From the NCBI RefSeq assembly GCF_000208865.1, contig NC_018390.1, forward strand, positions 3,056,270 through 3,120,269: a stretch of DNA of 64,000 nt, in the 5' to 3' direction. This DNA is from Neospora caninum Liverpool (Eukaryota > Apicomplexa > Conoidasida > Eucoccidiorida > Sarcocystidae). Shown here in pieces: positions 21,445 to 35,500 of the stretch. Position numbers and translations under genes: made by a program. The notes beneath the pieces are model-generated. The model had not been told where the DNA came from. It did not search any database and saw only the letters and a list, made by a program, of their open reading frames with translations. Position 1 is the first letter of the stretch, and each line of letters starts with the position of its first letter.

Positions 21445-23540
21445 AACTTTCCGGCGGTCTCGCTGCAACACGAGGTTTAGGGAGCGTTTGTGAAGCGCTT
21501 GAAACTAGGTGGCGGTGCGCAGTGACGGCTGGGCGAAAGTGTTTTGTGTCTCTTCAAATGCAGCGTTTCGAGTCTTGGGGTCGGCAGAACAAACAGCAGA
21601 AACTGTGAGTCGCAGAAATGTGCGTATGGGTGGGAATGTGTCGGCCACGACTGGAAGGGAACAGCCAGAAAGTCGGTCGCTTGTCTATCGCTGCTAACCG
21701 CAGGTAAAGCCGGGAGGGCCGATGCCCAGTGACGCAGCAGGTGGCCTGCCTCCCGGCACGTGAGTCATTTAAGGTTGTGCCTCGGGATTTCTCCTCTCAG
21801 ATTTTCCCTCTAACAGGACGATCTAGCATTTTGTGATGCGTGAAAAAGAAGCAGTCAGCCCTCCTGGGAAAGAGGAAACGCCGAAAGCACTGGGTCTGCG
21901 AATGTTGTCCTCTACCGTATCCAATCGTGAAGAGACGTGCTGACGCAGAGGCGAAAGATGAGCAACTTTAGGGGACGCTGGCAGAGATTTCGATGCATGA
22001 AACGCCACAAGATCGTTCTGGATGTAGTGAGACCGCATCTGAGAAAAAAAATCCTAAAAATGGAAAATGGGGAGGGGTAGCGAAAGAAAGAAGACCCAAC
22101 CACACTGACTGCAGAAGTGGGCAGGAACAGCACAAATGTGCCTACACATATGTATACCAGCAGATGTGTGTCTATATCGGGATATAGCAAGGAATGCAGG
22201 CGCGCGTACATCAGTGTATATTTATATGAACATATTAGGTGGGAACTACAGAGCAACTTGGAATTTGTAGTCGAAGCGCGTGCAGTGAGTACGCTAGGCA
22301 ACCACATGAGAATCAGCATAGACACCCGTTTCCCAAATACCAGGTTCCGATTTGTCTATATCAAGCGGAATGGGTGTAGCGCGCCTTCTCGTTCGGCGCG
22401 TGGATATTTTACAATCCCTTGTCGTTGGCATGATCTTAGATTCCTTGCCCAAGTCATGTGTTTCTATTTTCAACCCTGTATTATTTAGCTGCAGCTGATA
22501 CACGCACACACATCTACTTGGGGGTTTCTGTCCATAAACGTACGCAGAGGTATGACTTGCATCTTGAGGCCTTAAGTCCCGATGGCATCAGTCTTCAACC
22601 GGTGCTTCAAAATGGGCAAGGCCCAGCACTGGAAGGCAACGCGGCGGACCAGCAGTTGTAACCGCTTCACATCTTCGTGGCATATGTGAAAACTGTATAC
22701 AGAAAGACTTGCTTCCCACATGATACACAGATGTGCAAAGCTCCCAGGGGGTTTTCGTGTGCGCATACGGAGACAGGCTAGTTCAACTTCTTCGGGTAGC
22801 TCAAAAACGAGGACTGTATTGGAGTTGTGACCTTCGCGAGTATTGGGCTTGTGGAATCTGAGATTCCGCGCACGCCTGTCGGTATTTTAGTACATGTGGA
22901 GAGGCGTTCTCGTGTCTAGGTGTGTCAAGCCTTGTGCGCCGCCACACACCATGTCAGGAAAGGTGAGAACTGATGTGGAACGGGGAGCAATGCCTCCCCG
23001 TCTGAATGCCAGATCGGCTCGAGGGCGCAGAAACTAGGCGGCCGCGCTGAATGAATGGACGCCTGTTTCCACGCGCGTGTCTTCCCGAATCCAATGCTAT
23101 CTTTTACCGGCCAAAAAATAGACGAGAGAAAACACCAAAAACTGTCGGCTTCTCAAGCGCAGCGTGGCTTGGTGGTCGGCACACTGACGCGATGGGCGCT
23201 GTGTATAAAAGTCGAGACTCGTTCTTACCAAGAGACCAGTTGCGGCTATCTTGCTTGATTGTCCCGTAGGAACACTCCACACCGTGTAGATTCTTTGGCT
23301 GTTGAAAGAGAACGGGAATCCTCGTTTTCTCCCTCGTTCTCCATGATTCTTTCGAGCTTGGTACACCCCTGACAAGGACTCGTGCTTCCGCTTTTGGGCA
23401 AGTCCTGCTCTCTTCAGTTTCTCGTTTCTACAGGGAACAGACTCAAAGCACAGATTGTGGCTCTTTCTCGTTAGACGCCTGTCCGCTGCAAGTTCTGAGT
23501 TCTTCGGTTCTACCCAAATTCCCTTCCGCTTCTCTTCAAA
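21445..23540. other. Gap between polymerase eta and the SCP2 protein
   Basis: No gene recognised. It holds the polymerase 3' untranslated region and, from about 23000, the probable promoter and 5' untranslated leader of the next gene. Short TATG/TACA-rich stretches occur at 22130-22250. Confidence 0.5.
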
Positions 23541-26500
23541 ATGCCCGTGCGATTCGACGGCCAAGTGGCAATCGTCACTGGTACGTCTTCACTGAAAAGA
23601 AAAGTGTTTCCAACACTCAGAACTAAGCATGCATTCGTGTCACAGCCCAGGTCTCGCGAGCTCCCTTGTGCGTTTTTTTTAAAACTTCGGTATCCCACTG
23701 AACAAAACGTTTCAGATTAGTCGACACACAAGGCGAGGAAGTGAGAAAAGAACGGTTAACGGTACAACGGGGGTCGTTTGCTGGTGGGCCATGTCGTCGG
23801 TCGCACCCACGCGATGCTATTTTGGGTTCTCATTGGGCCGCCACTGTGATTTCTCTGCGTGCAACTGGGTGCGGAGGGAAAGATATCAGCTTCTTCCTCT
23901 GCTGAGTAGGCGTTCGAAGAGGGGGTTGCTCCCCCTGGATCGTCTGGGTAAATCGCTTGCTTTCTGGGGAATGCGAACGAAGACCCTCACTTGTCCCGTT
24001 TTTGCCGGCATTGCATACTTAAAGGTGACACACAGTGTACGCGTTTTCTTATCCCTTCACAGCATTGCACCCAGACAGAACAGGCTTCCGCCTTCTGCGA
24101 ATCCTGAGCGAGACTCTTTCAAAGACAATGAATCGCAGCAGGTCATTTTCAGCACACATCAAGCAGGATTCCAGTTCGGTGTGCAATTTTGGTACAGCCC
24201 CCAGTGCTTGGTCCTTTTTGTATACGCTTTCCCGCTCAAATAAGGCGTTGATCTCTGTGGATGCCTTTACACCTGTCGGGCGAAACGATAACAGAAGAGC
24301 CTGCTGGTAGCTGGTTCCTGGAAGAGCAGTGCAGGAAGCCAGATTCACACCCTCTTTAAAAGTGATCTATTTATCCTACTTTCCCGAGAAGCAGGAACAA
24401 CGCATCCAGCAGCACTAATCATGAGGAGAAACTGAATTTAGATCCCCGTAACGTGTGTCTGCTCTGAAGATGACAAACATGTGAATTTCCTACCGGATAC
24501 CTTATGGCAAAAGTATAGTGCACTCCGGCGTGGAGCGGGAATCCCGAGTGAGCATTCAATGAAAAGATCACATTCATGGAGATGCATGCAAATGAAAATA
24601 TATGTACTTGTATGTGTGTGGATATGTGTATATGTGTGTATTTGGACGGGGGAGCTTTACCTCTGGGTGGCAAGTCTCGTGTTTGGAGGCATCGGTCGGT
24701 TCAAGAAAGTTTCGAAGCCTGGTCATGTCTGAAGCATATGATTGCCAACCTGGCTGATTGTTTATGAGGTTCCATCAAAGGAACAAAAGAGATATTAGTC
24801 TTTGAGGGGCTTTGTGTTTCTTCAGGGGCGGGCGGAGGCTTGGGGCGCTCGTACGCTCTCCTGCTAGCGGCTCGTGGAGCAAAAGTTCTTGTCAACGACG
24901 TCGGTGCTGCCCTGTCTGGCGGCGCTAGCGATGCTTCCAAGGGTGAGAAAAGAACCTTTTTTCCGCAATTGCGAAGCGTCTGTCTAGTCTCGTTCCTGCT
25001 TGCCGCGGTTTTCGTATTCGCCATCGAACTTGCCCTGCCAGAGGATGGCGATGCTGTTCATCTCAACTCCTTCAATGTGCCCTGTCTTCTGGCCTCGCCG
25101 TAGCGTCTCGTCCCCTCTCCACCTGCCTTCTTGTCGCTCTCTGTAAAGGTGTTGTCTTCCCCCTTGTTTCCCGTTTCTGGTTCAGCCAAGCCGCCGGCAG
25201 ACCAAGTAGTCGCTGAGATTCGCGCGCGTGGCGGTGAAGCGGCGGCGGACTACAACTCTGTGCTTGACGGCCAGAAGATCATCGACCATGCCCTGTCGCT
25301 CTTTGGCCGGGTGGATATACTCATCAATAACGCAGGTGTTCTGCGCGATACATCCTTCATGAAAATGACCGAACAAGACTGGAATCTCGTCCTCGACGTC
25401 CATGTCAAAGGAGCGTATGCTTGCACCAAGGCCGCATGGCCTGTCATGCAAAAACAGAATTACGGGCGAATCATTATGACGGCCAGTGCCGCAGGCCTCT
25501 ACGGAAACTTCGGACAAGTCAGCCTTCTTACAATACAGGGAATCAGATAGTTTGTGATTGCTACGTAGCCATTTCCATGTACGTATATATATATATATAT
25601 ATATATGATTTACTGTATGGTGAATATCGTACAAGTACCTCTCGTTTTTAAATATACATGGCAACACTCTTTCTTCGCATGTCATCATACATGTTTTCCC
25701 GCTGTATATACATATGTATATGGCTGTATACATCACTGCTGCATATCTTTATACACGCAGAAGGGATGTATACAGCATTGTCCGCTTTGGTTTAGTGTTT
25801 AACAATTCTGGCGAACGGAGACCGATTGATGTTTGGGATGTGTGTTTATGCCAGGCTAACTACTCGGCAGCGAAGTCTGCCCTCGTGGGATTCACAAAAA
25901 CTCTCGCCTTCGAAGGCGCGAAGAAAAACATCCTCGTCAACTGTATCGCCCCCCTTGCAGGTCGGTTTTGTTTTCGCTTTGTCTTTTGTGCAGGCTTGTC
26001 TGTGAAGTTTTGCCTTTGCGAATGTGCTTTTTCCAAACGCGTTCCCTCAACAGACAGCAATCTTCCCATCCCTGCGCCCGCCGCCAATACCCCGATTAGC
26101 CTGCACGGCTTTTTCTGTCCTGCTCTTTCTCTGAAGGAAGTCCGTGATCCAGAAGTGTCCCTGGAATGCCGATGCTCTCTTACTGTGTTTTTCCATGTAC
26201 ACCACGGAAAACCCCACGGATCCACTTCGTCATTCCTGCAGCGATGCCTGTTTCCCTTGAATCGCGTTTGCACTGCTCCGGTTGGAGGCCTCCTTCAGGC
26301 ACTCGAATGACGGCGACGGTCTTGCCTCCTGATCTCGTGGAAGCCATGAAGCCGGACTATGTCGCTCCCCTAGTGGCGTTTCTATGCAGCAAAGAGTGTC
26401 GAGACTCTGGGCAGGTAGGACAACCAACTGACCTGTCCCACGAGAGGCGAGAAAGCACAGCTTCCCAGCTCGCTTTTGAGGCTAAGGATTCATCAAGAGC

Positions 26501-29500
26501 CCGTCGCGTGCACGCACATCCGATTGCAAAGCGTACGAACATGAACGCATGCACATATTCATATGCAATATACCGTTTATACAAGCATACATACGTGTTA
26601 TATATACATACACAGGTTATTGTGTAATGTATTCCTGTATGCATAGGGGCGTGCATGTGATTCCACTGAGTTCGTGTAACAGGGAATCTGGCTTCAGGTT
26701 TTATCTGGTGGACATAGCATTTCTTGAGTACACAAGGGAACGCATGAGTTTTCTGCAAAGAATATGCGAAATGTGCCTTTTTAGAATGCAAATCCGCATC
26801 CACATATAATTGTTGGTAACAATAAATCGTAAGCATTCGACTTCAGCCTTTATGATCCATCCTACTGTGAATGGGGAACCAAGCACGCAGTCGGCATGCG
26901 GACAGATACGAATTCGTAGGTGTGCGCTTGAGATAACGGTTGTTTGGTTGGCTAGGCTTACGGAATGTAGATTTGGATATGTGTCGTCTTTTTGGAGTAT
27001 GGACAAGGGCGTCTCCAAGTGAAAATGGCCTGACTGCTTTCTCAAGGTGCACGGCTTGCTGAGTCGGGATTCTTTTCTCGGTCGCCACTCACGTTCTTCT
27101 CCACAACCGCGAGGCTGCTTGCTGAGTCTCTTTCTCTCTTCCTCTCTCTGTCGACTGTTTGCTTTTTGGGCACATGCATTTCGACAGGTTCTCGAAGTCG
27201 GAGCCGGGTGGGTAGCGAGCGTGCGTTGGCAACGGAACATCGGGCACTCGTTCGCCCCGCCCCTCAGCCCAGACGACATTGCTCGAGAATGGAAACAAAT
27301 CCGCGACTTCTCAGGGGACGTGGCTTACCCAGCGTCCCTCCAGGACTCGATGTTAATGGTAAGCGCGTTCCCAGGTTCTCCCGTGTCGATGGAACTTGAA
27401 GTTGTACAATATCCGTACAGCAGGCTTACGCAGACGTGCTACATATGCCAGTGTGAAAGATCTCAATTTCTCTAAGTGCAAATACACGTCTATTCGTACA
27501 GAGGCATGCATATGTAGTCACCGACCTATATATATTTTGGTAGAGCTACTCAGGCGCATTGTTTCAATATACGCGGCTATGAATGGTGCACATATATGGA
27601 TGTATATATGTATATGTCTACGAAATATACATGCGCGTATTCGTCGGAGCACACGAAAACGGCCGAAGAGGCTGGCATGAGGGAAACGGGGACACGTTTC
27701 CTTTGTTCAACGGTGAAAGATGCGACGGCGTCTTGGTGCGTCAAGCGTTGGCCAACATGATACCTCCTTTCTCATGATCGAACTCTGAGGCGTCTGTCGA
27801 GAGAAGAGAGAAAAAAAGAGGAGAAAGGGAGCTAGAGAACGGGAGATAGAGAAAGAAAGAGGAAGAGAGGACGAGAGTGCGAAGGATGCATTTGCGTGTG
27901 AACGTGGTAAACAGCTTTTTCGCTCATCTGTCTCCCTCCAGGTTATGCAGCGTTTGCAACAGGAACCGAAGCAAGCAAAGATAACCGGCGTGGAGCAGCG
28001 CGACGCACTGAACGGGAAGGCAGAGAAGCAGGCCGGGGCAGCTGCTGTAGGAGGCTCCACACCGATTGGAAAAGCGGGGCTCATATTTAAACTGATGGCT
28101 GCTTACATCAGAAACGCACCTGACGCGCGACAGAAACTCCAGGACAAAGTCGACAGCGTTTTCGGGTTCAACGTGACAGACGGGAAAACGACAAGGTCGT
28201 GGTCCATCAACCTCAAAAAGGGCAACGCAGGTAATGAAGCTCGAGTCCATATATAAAACCGCCTACAAATCTACCCACCTGCATACTATTTATCTTCTAG
28301 ACTATCATACACAATATAGAAACTTCCATCTCTGTATCGTTGACATATGTAGTGAGATACAACCCTACAGATATATATATATATATATATATCGATAGAT
28401 GGAAGCATAGGGCAGCATAAGTGAATATCCTTTGAGGGTAAATCTGTCCCGAAGTGTATGAAAGAGAGAGACAGGGCACGGCGTGTTCTTTATCACATGC
28501 ATGTGTGTGTATATGTGTGTTCACCTATGTACACCTGCCGACATGTATAAATACATATATATATATATATATATATACCTATACATGCATACTTCTACTC
28601 AGCATTCATAACAGGCAGTAAAAAAAAGTCGCGCGAAGTTTCAGAGAGATTCCTATTTGAGTTGCGAATCCTAGACAACGTCGTTCGCACACCGCTGCAT
28701 GTCCTGGGGAAACCAGGATGTCGCACAGGCTCTTGAAGAAGCCAGATGTCAGGAAATCACGCTGGGTTTTTCTTCTCCGTGTGTCTCACTCTCGACTTGC
28801 CGCTCCACGTCACCTCTTTTTTCTCGCGTCTTTTCTTCGGTCCAGGGGGAGGCGTCGAGGAGGGCCTGCATAGCGCGCCCGACGTAGTCTTTACGATGGC
28901 AGGAGAGCACTTTGTCTCTGTGTGTCTCGGCAAGTTAAATCCTCAAATGGCCTTCGTTCAAGGGAAGATGAAAATCAAGGGAAGCATGCAGAAGGCGACG
29001 AAATTTACTCCGAGTTTATTTCCCCCCATTCCCAAGGAACTCGTGGACATGGACGACGCCGGAAAGGCGGTCGAAGCGTACATGAAAGCAAGCAACGTTC
29101 CTCTCTCACAGCCTCCCCGCGGTTCCGACGGTGAACCGCCGGCTCAGGCAAAACAGCAAGCCGGCGAACCCGCGAACAGCAAAGCTGCAACGGGGCGAGG
29201 GGGAGCGCCGGAGGCTCCGTCGCCTCGCGCGAAACAACTCAAGAGCATGACTCTCTACGAAGTCATGAAGAGGCACCTGGCAACAGCTGAAGGAGAACAA
29301 CTCGTGAAAAAGGTGAGATGTCTCCTTCGCTAAGAAACAGCTCTGGGCGGTCGGAAGGAGTGCGAAATGTCTAGCGACCAGAAAAGAACTCCCGCGTGGT
29401 CCATCCACAGGCTTACCAACCCATCTCCGTGTAAATACGTCAATGCACAAATATATATATATATATATATACATACATATATATATATACGTAGAGAGAG

Positions 29501-29940
29501 AGATTAGCTCGTTTATGTATAACGGGGTGGTTAGAGGTCTGTGTGTGTGTGTGTGTGTCAATGCATGTAAACGGAATCCGCACGCAAGTCATGGGCTGAG
29601 TTGCGTACAGGAAGCAGGTATCCTTTTTCCCGTTTTTTGTTCTTTTCCCTAGATCAAAAGTGTCTACCGGCTGAATATTCTCCCGAAAAAGGGCGCGGCC
29701 CCAGTGAAAGTCATTTTGGATTTGAAGAATATGCCCCCAACGATACGCGAAGAAGACGACCGGGAGCACGCAGCCTGTGACTGTACAATCACTCTTTTGG
29801 ACGAGGATTTCGTGAAGCTCGCACTGGGGAAAATGAATCCCCAGCTTGCCTTCATCCAGGGAAAGATCAAACTGAAGGGATCAATGCAGGCGGCACTCAA
29901 GTTCACTCCTGACATCTTCCCAAAGACCAGCCGACTCTAG
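23541..29940 (+). CDS. HAD-2SCP-2: D-3-hydroxyacyl-CoA dehydrogenase with two SCP2 domains, PTS1 end
   Basis: Lipid enzyme of the D-bifunctional-protein family; in T. gondii a protein of this architecture has been described and linked to lipid uptake and trafficking. Nine exons, all in phase: 23541-23580, 24826-24942, 25186-25517, 25855-25960, 26299-26414, 27188-27358, 27942-28230, 28846-29312, 29653-29940; 641 residues. The N-terminal Rossmann domain has TGAGGGLG (NAD binding), NNAG, the catalytic Ser region ITASAAG and YSAAK (Tyr/Lys). The first SCP2 domain runs from about 330 to 440 and includes [19 protein letters not shown]; the second ends with [19 protein letters not shown]. An Ala/Pro-rich linker joins them. 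The hydratase-2 domain found between these parts in animal HSD17B4 is absent. The last residues are SRL, a canonical peroxisomal targeting signal. Confidence 0.93.
25581..25606. repeat. (TA)n microsatellite, SCP2-protein intron 3
   Basis: Pure TA run about 65 bases after the exon 3 donor. Confidence 0.9.
28371..28392. repeat. (TA)n microsatellite, SCP2-protein intron 7
   Basis: Pure AT run of 22 bases followed by ATCGATAG. Confidence 0.85.
28553..28576. repeat. (TA)n microsatellite, SCP2-protein intron 7
   Basis: Second TA run of the same intron. A half copy of the dispersed palindrome (CTATGTACACC) precedes it near 28525. Confidence 0.85.
29450..29489. repeat. (TA)n microsatellite, SCP2-protein intron 8
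   Basis: TA run with an ACATACAT interruption, followed by a short GA run. Confidence 0.85.
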
Positions 29941-32501
29941 AAATGAAAGTCGAGACCTGAAGACAGCGCATGTACACTGCACCGGTTTTCTGTATGCCTG
30001 GGAAAAGGGACGGGTTCCACGGTCGGCACCAGAAGAGCGAGGCCGAAAACAAGTCAAAACAGAAATGAGCAGCGGCGCCAGGCTGTTCGACGATATACTG
30101 GAAGACAGACACAGCTACAGAAATGGTAGTAACACAGCGAGCTCCACGCAAGCACACATATACATTATGTGTGAATGTCTGTGTGTATGTGTATGCAAGC
30201 TGACGCACTGACGAGCACCTACATGAACGCGAAAATCCGTCTAGATTTGAACAACCACCTCTTTACGCACAGCTGGAGAGAGACACGGATTTGTTTCAGG
30301 TTCATGTACTTCTATTATCTCTCCTGTCGCCCTCTTTGCAAGACAGGCGCTTTGTAGACTGTGTAGAGGTCCGTCATTTCAGCATTCGTTTCCGGGGTGG
30401 GGAACGATTGCGTTGAGCGGCGGCTAAACTCGCCCATCCCGTGAGATCTGCCCCAGAATAACGTTGTATAGCCAGAAAAAATGCAGTTTGGAAGTGTGAT
30501 CTGGCAGCGTCCGAGACAGGCCGCGAGCTCACGCTCCTTCATCGCGTGAATCCGAGCCTCTTTCACCAACGTTGTGGAGTTCAGCGGAAGTTCGAGCGAG
30601 AGCGACATGTGCCAGAAGCTCCACTAGAGGGGCTAAGCTTTTGACGGCAAACACGGAAGCGAGAAGGGGAGAAAACCCGATGTTTCGGGCCCGCCTGTCT
30701 GTGGCTTGGTCTCTGCCTTTTTTTCTCGATCGCTTTTCCTCTGTTTCTGGCGCAGTCCTAGAGCTTTTTTCTCACTTGTTGACGTAGTCAGGAAAGGCAA
30801 TCAAAGCCCATGAGCTCTGACTCTGCCTGAACAACGTGTTCTGCCTCTCTGACTTGCCCCCAGTTCGTTTGGCCGGGGTCTCAAAACTCAGATGCACGCT
30901 GTTTAGGAAGTCACACGCCCCTGATAATCCTACCGGTAACCAAGAACCCGTGTCCACCTGAAGAGAAGCTCACCGTTAACGACGGTCCAGTTTCCTTACA
31001 CTAAAAAGTACACTACAGTTGGGGATTGCGGGCTCACATATTGCCATGCATGCTCTGAGTTCAGGCAGAACCTAATCCAAAACACGGCGATGGCAGCGCA
31101 GGCTGCCTGACGTTTCTGTGGAGCCAATCGAACTAGCCTGTGAAGTGAAAAAGTTTGCTGGCGCCGTGTTTGTTCGCCACCCTGTGAACGCAAGTCAAAA
31201 TACTGCAGTACCTGCCTCTACCACACCTTCTTGCTTTTGTGCGTCTTCGTCACAAAGCAAAAGTCGCGTCACAGCCCCAAGCAGATACACCTAAACCCAA
31301 AACTCTGTCTTTTCTGCATGCTTTTGTCGTACCGCACAGTGGAGACCTGATCGAGGAACCGTATGTTCTCTTCTCAACAAAAAACACAGCCGAACGACAG
31401 CCCGCTACAGTCACTTCCAGGTCGGGCAAAAGGCACTCTCACTAACCTCGGTGGACGTTGAAGTCCGCCGGGGAACTCACGTTCGTTAAAGGACGGGAAT
31501 AGAATGTACGTGCAAATGTGGAAGAGGAGGGCGGGGCATGTTAAACTTTTTGGTTTTTTTGCTCCCTCGCTGGATGCATATAATGAACATACGAAAGCGC
31601 CGAGCTGCCGACAAAGAGACCCAAACCCGTTGCATGTCGCGGTTTCTTGCCCAGCGCAGGTCTGTGGGGGGGGGAACGAGCCACAGACGGACCAACGGTA
31701 GAGCACGAGCTTGCTCATTCCGTCCAGTCGAGAGAGGCCCTTCGTGCGCATTTACCCGCAAATATTTTCCCAAATTTACCTTGTCTGGTAAGGGAGAAAC
31801 GAACTGCGGTGGCCGCTGCCTTCTTTACGGGAAATTGCCCGTCTGCGGTATTTCCGCAACGAATCTCAGCTGAAGAGGCAGTCCACGAAAATGCTTGTGT
31901 CTCCCGTTTCCGTCTCCAGCCGCTGTACTTTCAATTTTTTCTAGGCATCCTGATTTTCGGACTGCCCTTTTCTCCGTGGCAGCTCACTCTCGTCTGTGTC
32001 GTCAAATCCCATTCGGCCTTTCAGGGTTTTCTGACGCGCTTCCGGCGCGCTCCTTCGATTGTGGCAAGACCTGACGCCAGTGTCTTTCGGCCCGACCGTG
32101 ATAATCTCACTTTCCAAAGAGTACGCCTTCAACGCTTTCCTCCATAATTTCGTCGACCGCACGTTCGCGGCGTGCATTCTTCTCCCAAAAAGCACAAGTG
32201 ACGAGGCAAAGCTAATACCAGACGACACGCGAGTATAATCTGGGACAACGCGCCAGCGAGGGGGGCGTGACAGCTCTGTCAGGAGCCTCTTGCTGCCGTT
32301 TTTCCTTCTCTCGTTGTGGCACTTTCCTTTTCCGGCGGAAACGACATGTAGCAGCACTTCCTCTCCAACCGCGGTCCCAGCAGGCACGATCCCTCCTTTC
32401 GTTGAGGTGTACATACACCGCCGCCCCCTGCAGGGCTCCGGCGTCCCCAGTCGCCGAGGGGGTTCCCGCTTGTTTTCTGCGCCTAACTCTTCGCAAACAC
32501 A
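29941..32501. other. Gap between the SCP2 protein and the UBE2O-like gene
   Basis: Contains the 3' untranslated region of the SCP2 gene and, from about 31900 on, the leader of the next gene. No conserved protein is seen on either strand. The last 100 bases hold a complete copy of the dispersed palindrome. Confidence 0.5.
32406..32419. repeat. GGTGTA-CA-TACACC, palindrome copy 83 bases before an ATG
   Basis: GGTGTACATACACC with complete arms, in the probable 5' untranslated region of the UBE2O-like gene. Confidence 0.8.
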
Positions 32502-35500
32502 ATGGCTACCAGCTTGCACAGTCGCCTGGTGGCGGCGATGCCACGAAATGCTGCCGAATTAAGCAAGGCTTTTGATCTTGACGATATGGTACAGAAGAAG
32601 ACCCGCCGCCAGTCGTCCGGGGTCATTGTTCCCGGCGGAGCAAGAGGCCTCGTTGTACGAACGTACCGGGGCATTCTGGAGGGATCAGAAGACGATGATC
32701 CAGGTGCGATAGACACGTGAACCGGCAAAAGGGTGGAGGCTACACAGCACAGAGGTGGTGTGGAATCCCGTTTCTCGCCCGTTCCGACAGAATGCGAAGG
32801 CAGGAGGGGGAAGGGTCCGGCAGGAGGGGTGCCTTCTGCTTCGGTCTTTTCCCCCAGACACTACAGAGGCTTCTTTCCCGTTTGGTGTTATCCACTCTGG
32901 TTCACTCTCGTCGTCGATGACTCTGTGTTTCCAATATTTGTGTTTCGTCCGCCCTCAATCACCCCCTGTCTTAGTGGCTGGCTCTTTTTTCTGTGTTTCT
33001 ACCTCTCAGTCGCTGCTCCGTGTTTCTTTCTCCGTCCCCCTTGCATGCACACTGCGGTTGCGTGGCAGCCTCTCCGCTGTTCTACTCATTTCCTGTTCTC
33101 GGAGTCCGTGCATGCCTTTCTCCGGCGCCGGTACACTTGAGAATGGTTGGACTCTCTTGGAGAAGGCAGCTCCATCAACTGAGCCGAGAGCTCCGTGATC
33201 TTCGCCGCGCTGTGTGGACGAGCGCGTCGTTTTGCGGTTTGGCGACTCCTCTCTCCAACTGCACTGCGTATTTTGTACATGCATTCGAATCTGCTCATGC
33301 ATAGGTGCGTATGCGTATGTGCACATGAATGTGTGGCAGGTGTACGTGTGCGTCTCTGCTTCAGACTCTGCCAACCCCGAGGCTCATCAGGTGCAAGTAG
33401 CCTGGGCAGACGGCAGCGTGGAGAACATTGCGCGAGATCAAATTGAGCTGGGTAAGGAAACAGAGAGAAGACACGACAGAGCAAGACACGAGCCAAGAGG
33501 AACGGTAGGGAAGGGAACATGGGAAAACGCGTTTCCAGGAGTCCGGCGGGGAAGATCGAGCGTGGACTATCGAATGAAACAATGTGCTCCAACGCTAGCA
33601 CCATAGAACTTGGATCCGGTAAACAATGACATTCAAGATCTAAACCAGTCACACTTACGCGGACACTGGTCTATCACAGCCTACAATTCGTACATGCATA
33701 TACGTGCATACAGCCTTTCCAGCTGCGTTTTTGCGTGTACTTACACCGCAAAAGATGAACATCTGTCCACGATTGCCAGGTGCTGTGGAGAGTTTTGGCA
33801 TTGCGCCGTAACTCAGCGAGAGGAAAGGTGGTTGTCTGTCCAGTGCGACTTCTGCGGAGATTTTTTTTCGAGATGGGCAGCACAGCCACAACACGGGAGG
33901 ACTACGGTACATCCGTGGATATGCATGCGCCTGTATACGTAAGTATTGTGAGGTCTATTTGGATATTCTGTGAGTCGTCACTGTGCATCTGCGTCGAAGC
34001 GTGTGTACCTTTGACATCAAGAAATGTGCTTGTGCACATGTCTCTTTGCTTCTTTCAGTGGATCGGCCGTTCTACGCGGGGGATTTGGTGGTGTCGAAGG
34101 ACGGGAAGAGTCTGGGTCTGGTTGTCGAAGTGAGTCAGCGCGCAGATGTGCGACTGGTGTCTTCGTCAAGAGAGGCCGGGAGGTCCTCGCGATCACAAAG
34201 CGCGTTGTCATCTGCGGGACGCGAAGACACCCGAGGCCGATCGAGTGTCCTGAGCGTCGGGAGCGGATCGTTTTCCCGTTCGAATCGCCTGGGGCCCAGA
34301 GGCGCGCCCCGGGGTGTCTCCGCTGCGGCTCTGCCGCTCCAGGAACACCCAGACAGTGTGGGCCCTTTGAGGGTCGAAGACGTTGAAGTGACGTCTCTAG
34401 AGTACCTTCCTTTGCCGCCTTCTCCGCCGCTTCTTCGCCCCCTCCAGGCGTTCGAAGTCGGAACGACCGTCATCAAAGATGGTCACCTCGGCGCGGTCAT
34501 CAGCTGCAAAGTCGACTACCTAATCAAACTCGACTCCGGGCACGAATTCACTCTCGAACACGGGTACTTGCCCCAAAACCAATTCCACAGCTGCACTTCT
34601 ATAAGCAGACACTCACCATGCACACAAGCACACAACGTACATGTTTATAAGTATCCAGCTGGCGTTACTTCAATATACATAACCTACTTACCTGTGCATG
34701 CGTCCACTGCGTACTTACAGCATTAACATATATATATATATATATATATATATAGGGAGGCGCCTTTGTGTGGATCGTATGTTGCGACTTCCCTCTTGTC
34801 GCAGTGAGGCTCAAGTTAGGGAGACGGCTGCGCGTAGCCCGTTTGCGTGCCTCGGTCCAGGCGTGTAAATGCTTTCTGCTTTCGCGATCGCCTGCGCAGG
34901 ATGGAGGGCGTGCGGCCGGAACCGCGTCAAGGCTATCCGACGGAGGCCTACGGGATGTTTCCCTCGCAGCGGATTTACGTCACCGGCGAATGGCTAGACA
35001 ATTTCCAGCAGCAACTGCAGACGCGACAGGAGAGGCGGGAGCGCCAGGGCGCAGCGGAAGAGGCGTCCATTGGGGCGCACCGTCTCTGCCGAGGTAGGAA
35101 ACAGGCGCGAGGCCCCAGGAGAGAGAGAGGCGAAACCCGTGGAGCGCGAAAGGCAACGAGAACAGAGAAACGGGGGGACAGGTCCGAACAGAGAAGGAAG
35201 GGGTGGGATAGAGCAGAGGGGGGGGGGGACGGATCAGGGGGGGAACAGCTGAGCGGGAGAAGAGAGGAGACAGGAGAGAGGGCGTCGCAGGGGAGGCGAG
35301 AGCAAAGAGGCGGAGTTTGTGGAATCCCCAAACACAGAAGCAGCGACGCGGGAGAGAGCGAAGCGCGCCGGGGAAACGAAACTGTCTCTCTGCTGGCATC
35401 CACGGGCTTTTGTGGGCCTGCGGGGGTCGTTTCGGAGATCCGCGTTCACGAGGCCGTCCTGCGTCGCCCGTTGTTGCGTCTCTCCCGCTTTTCTCTGTGT

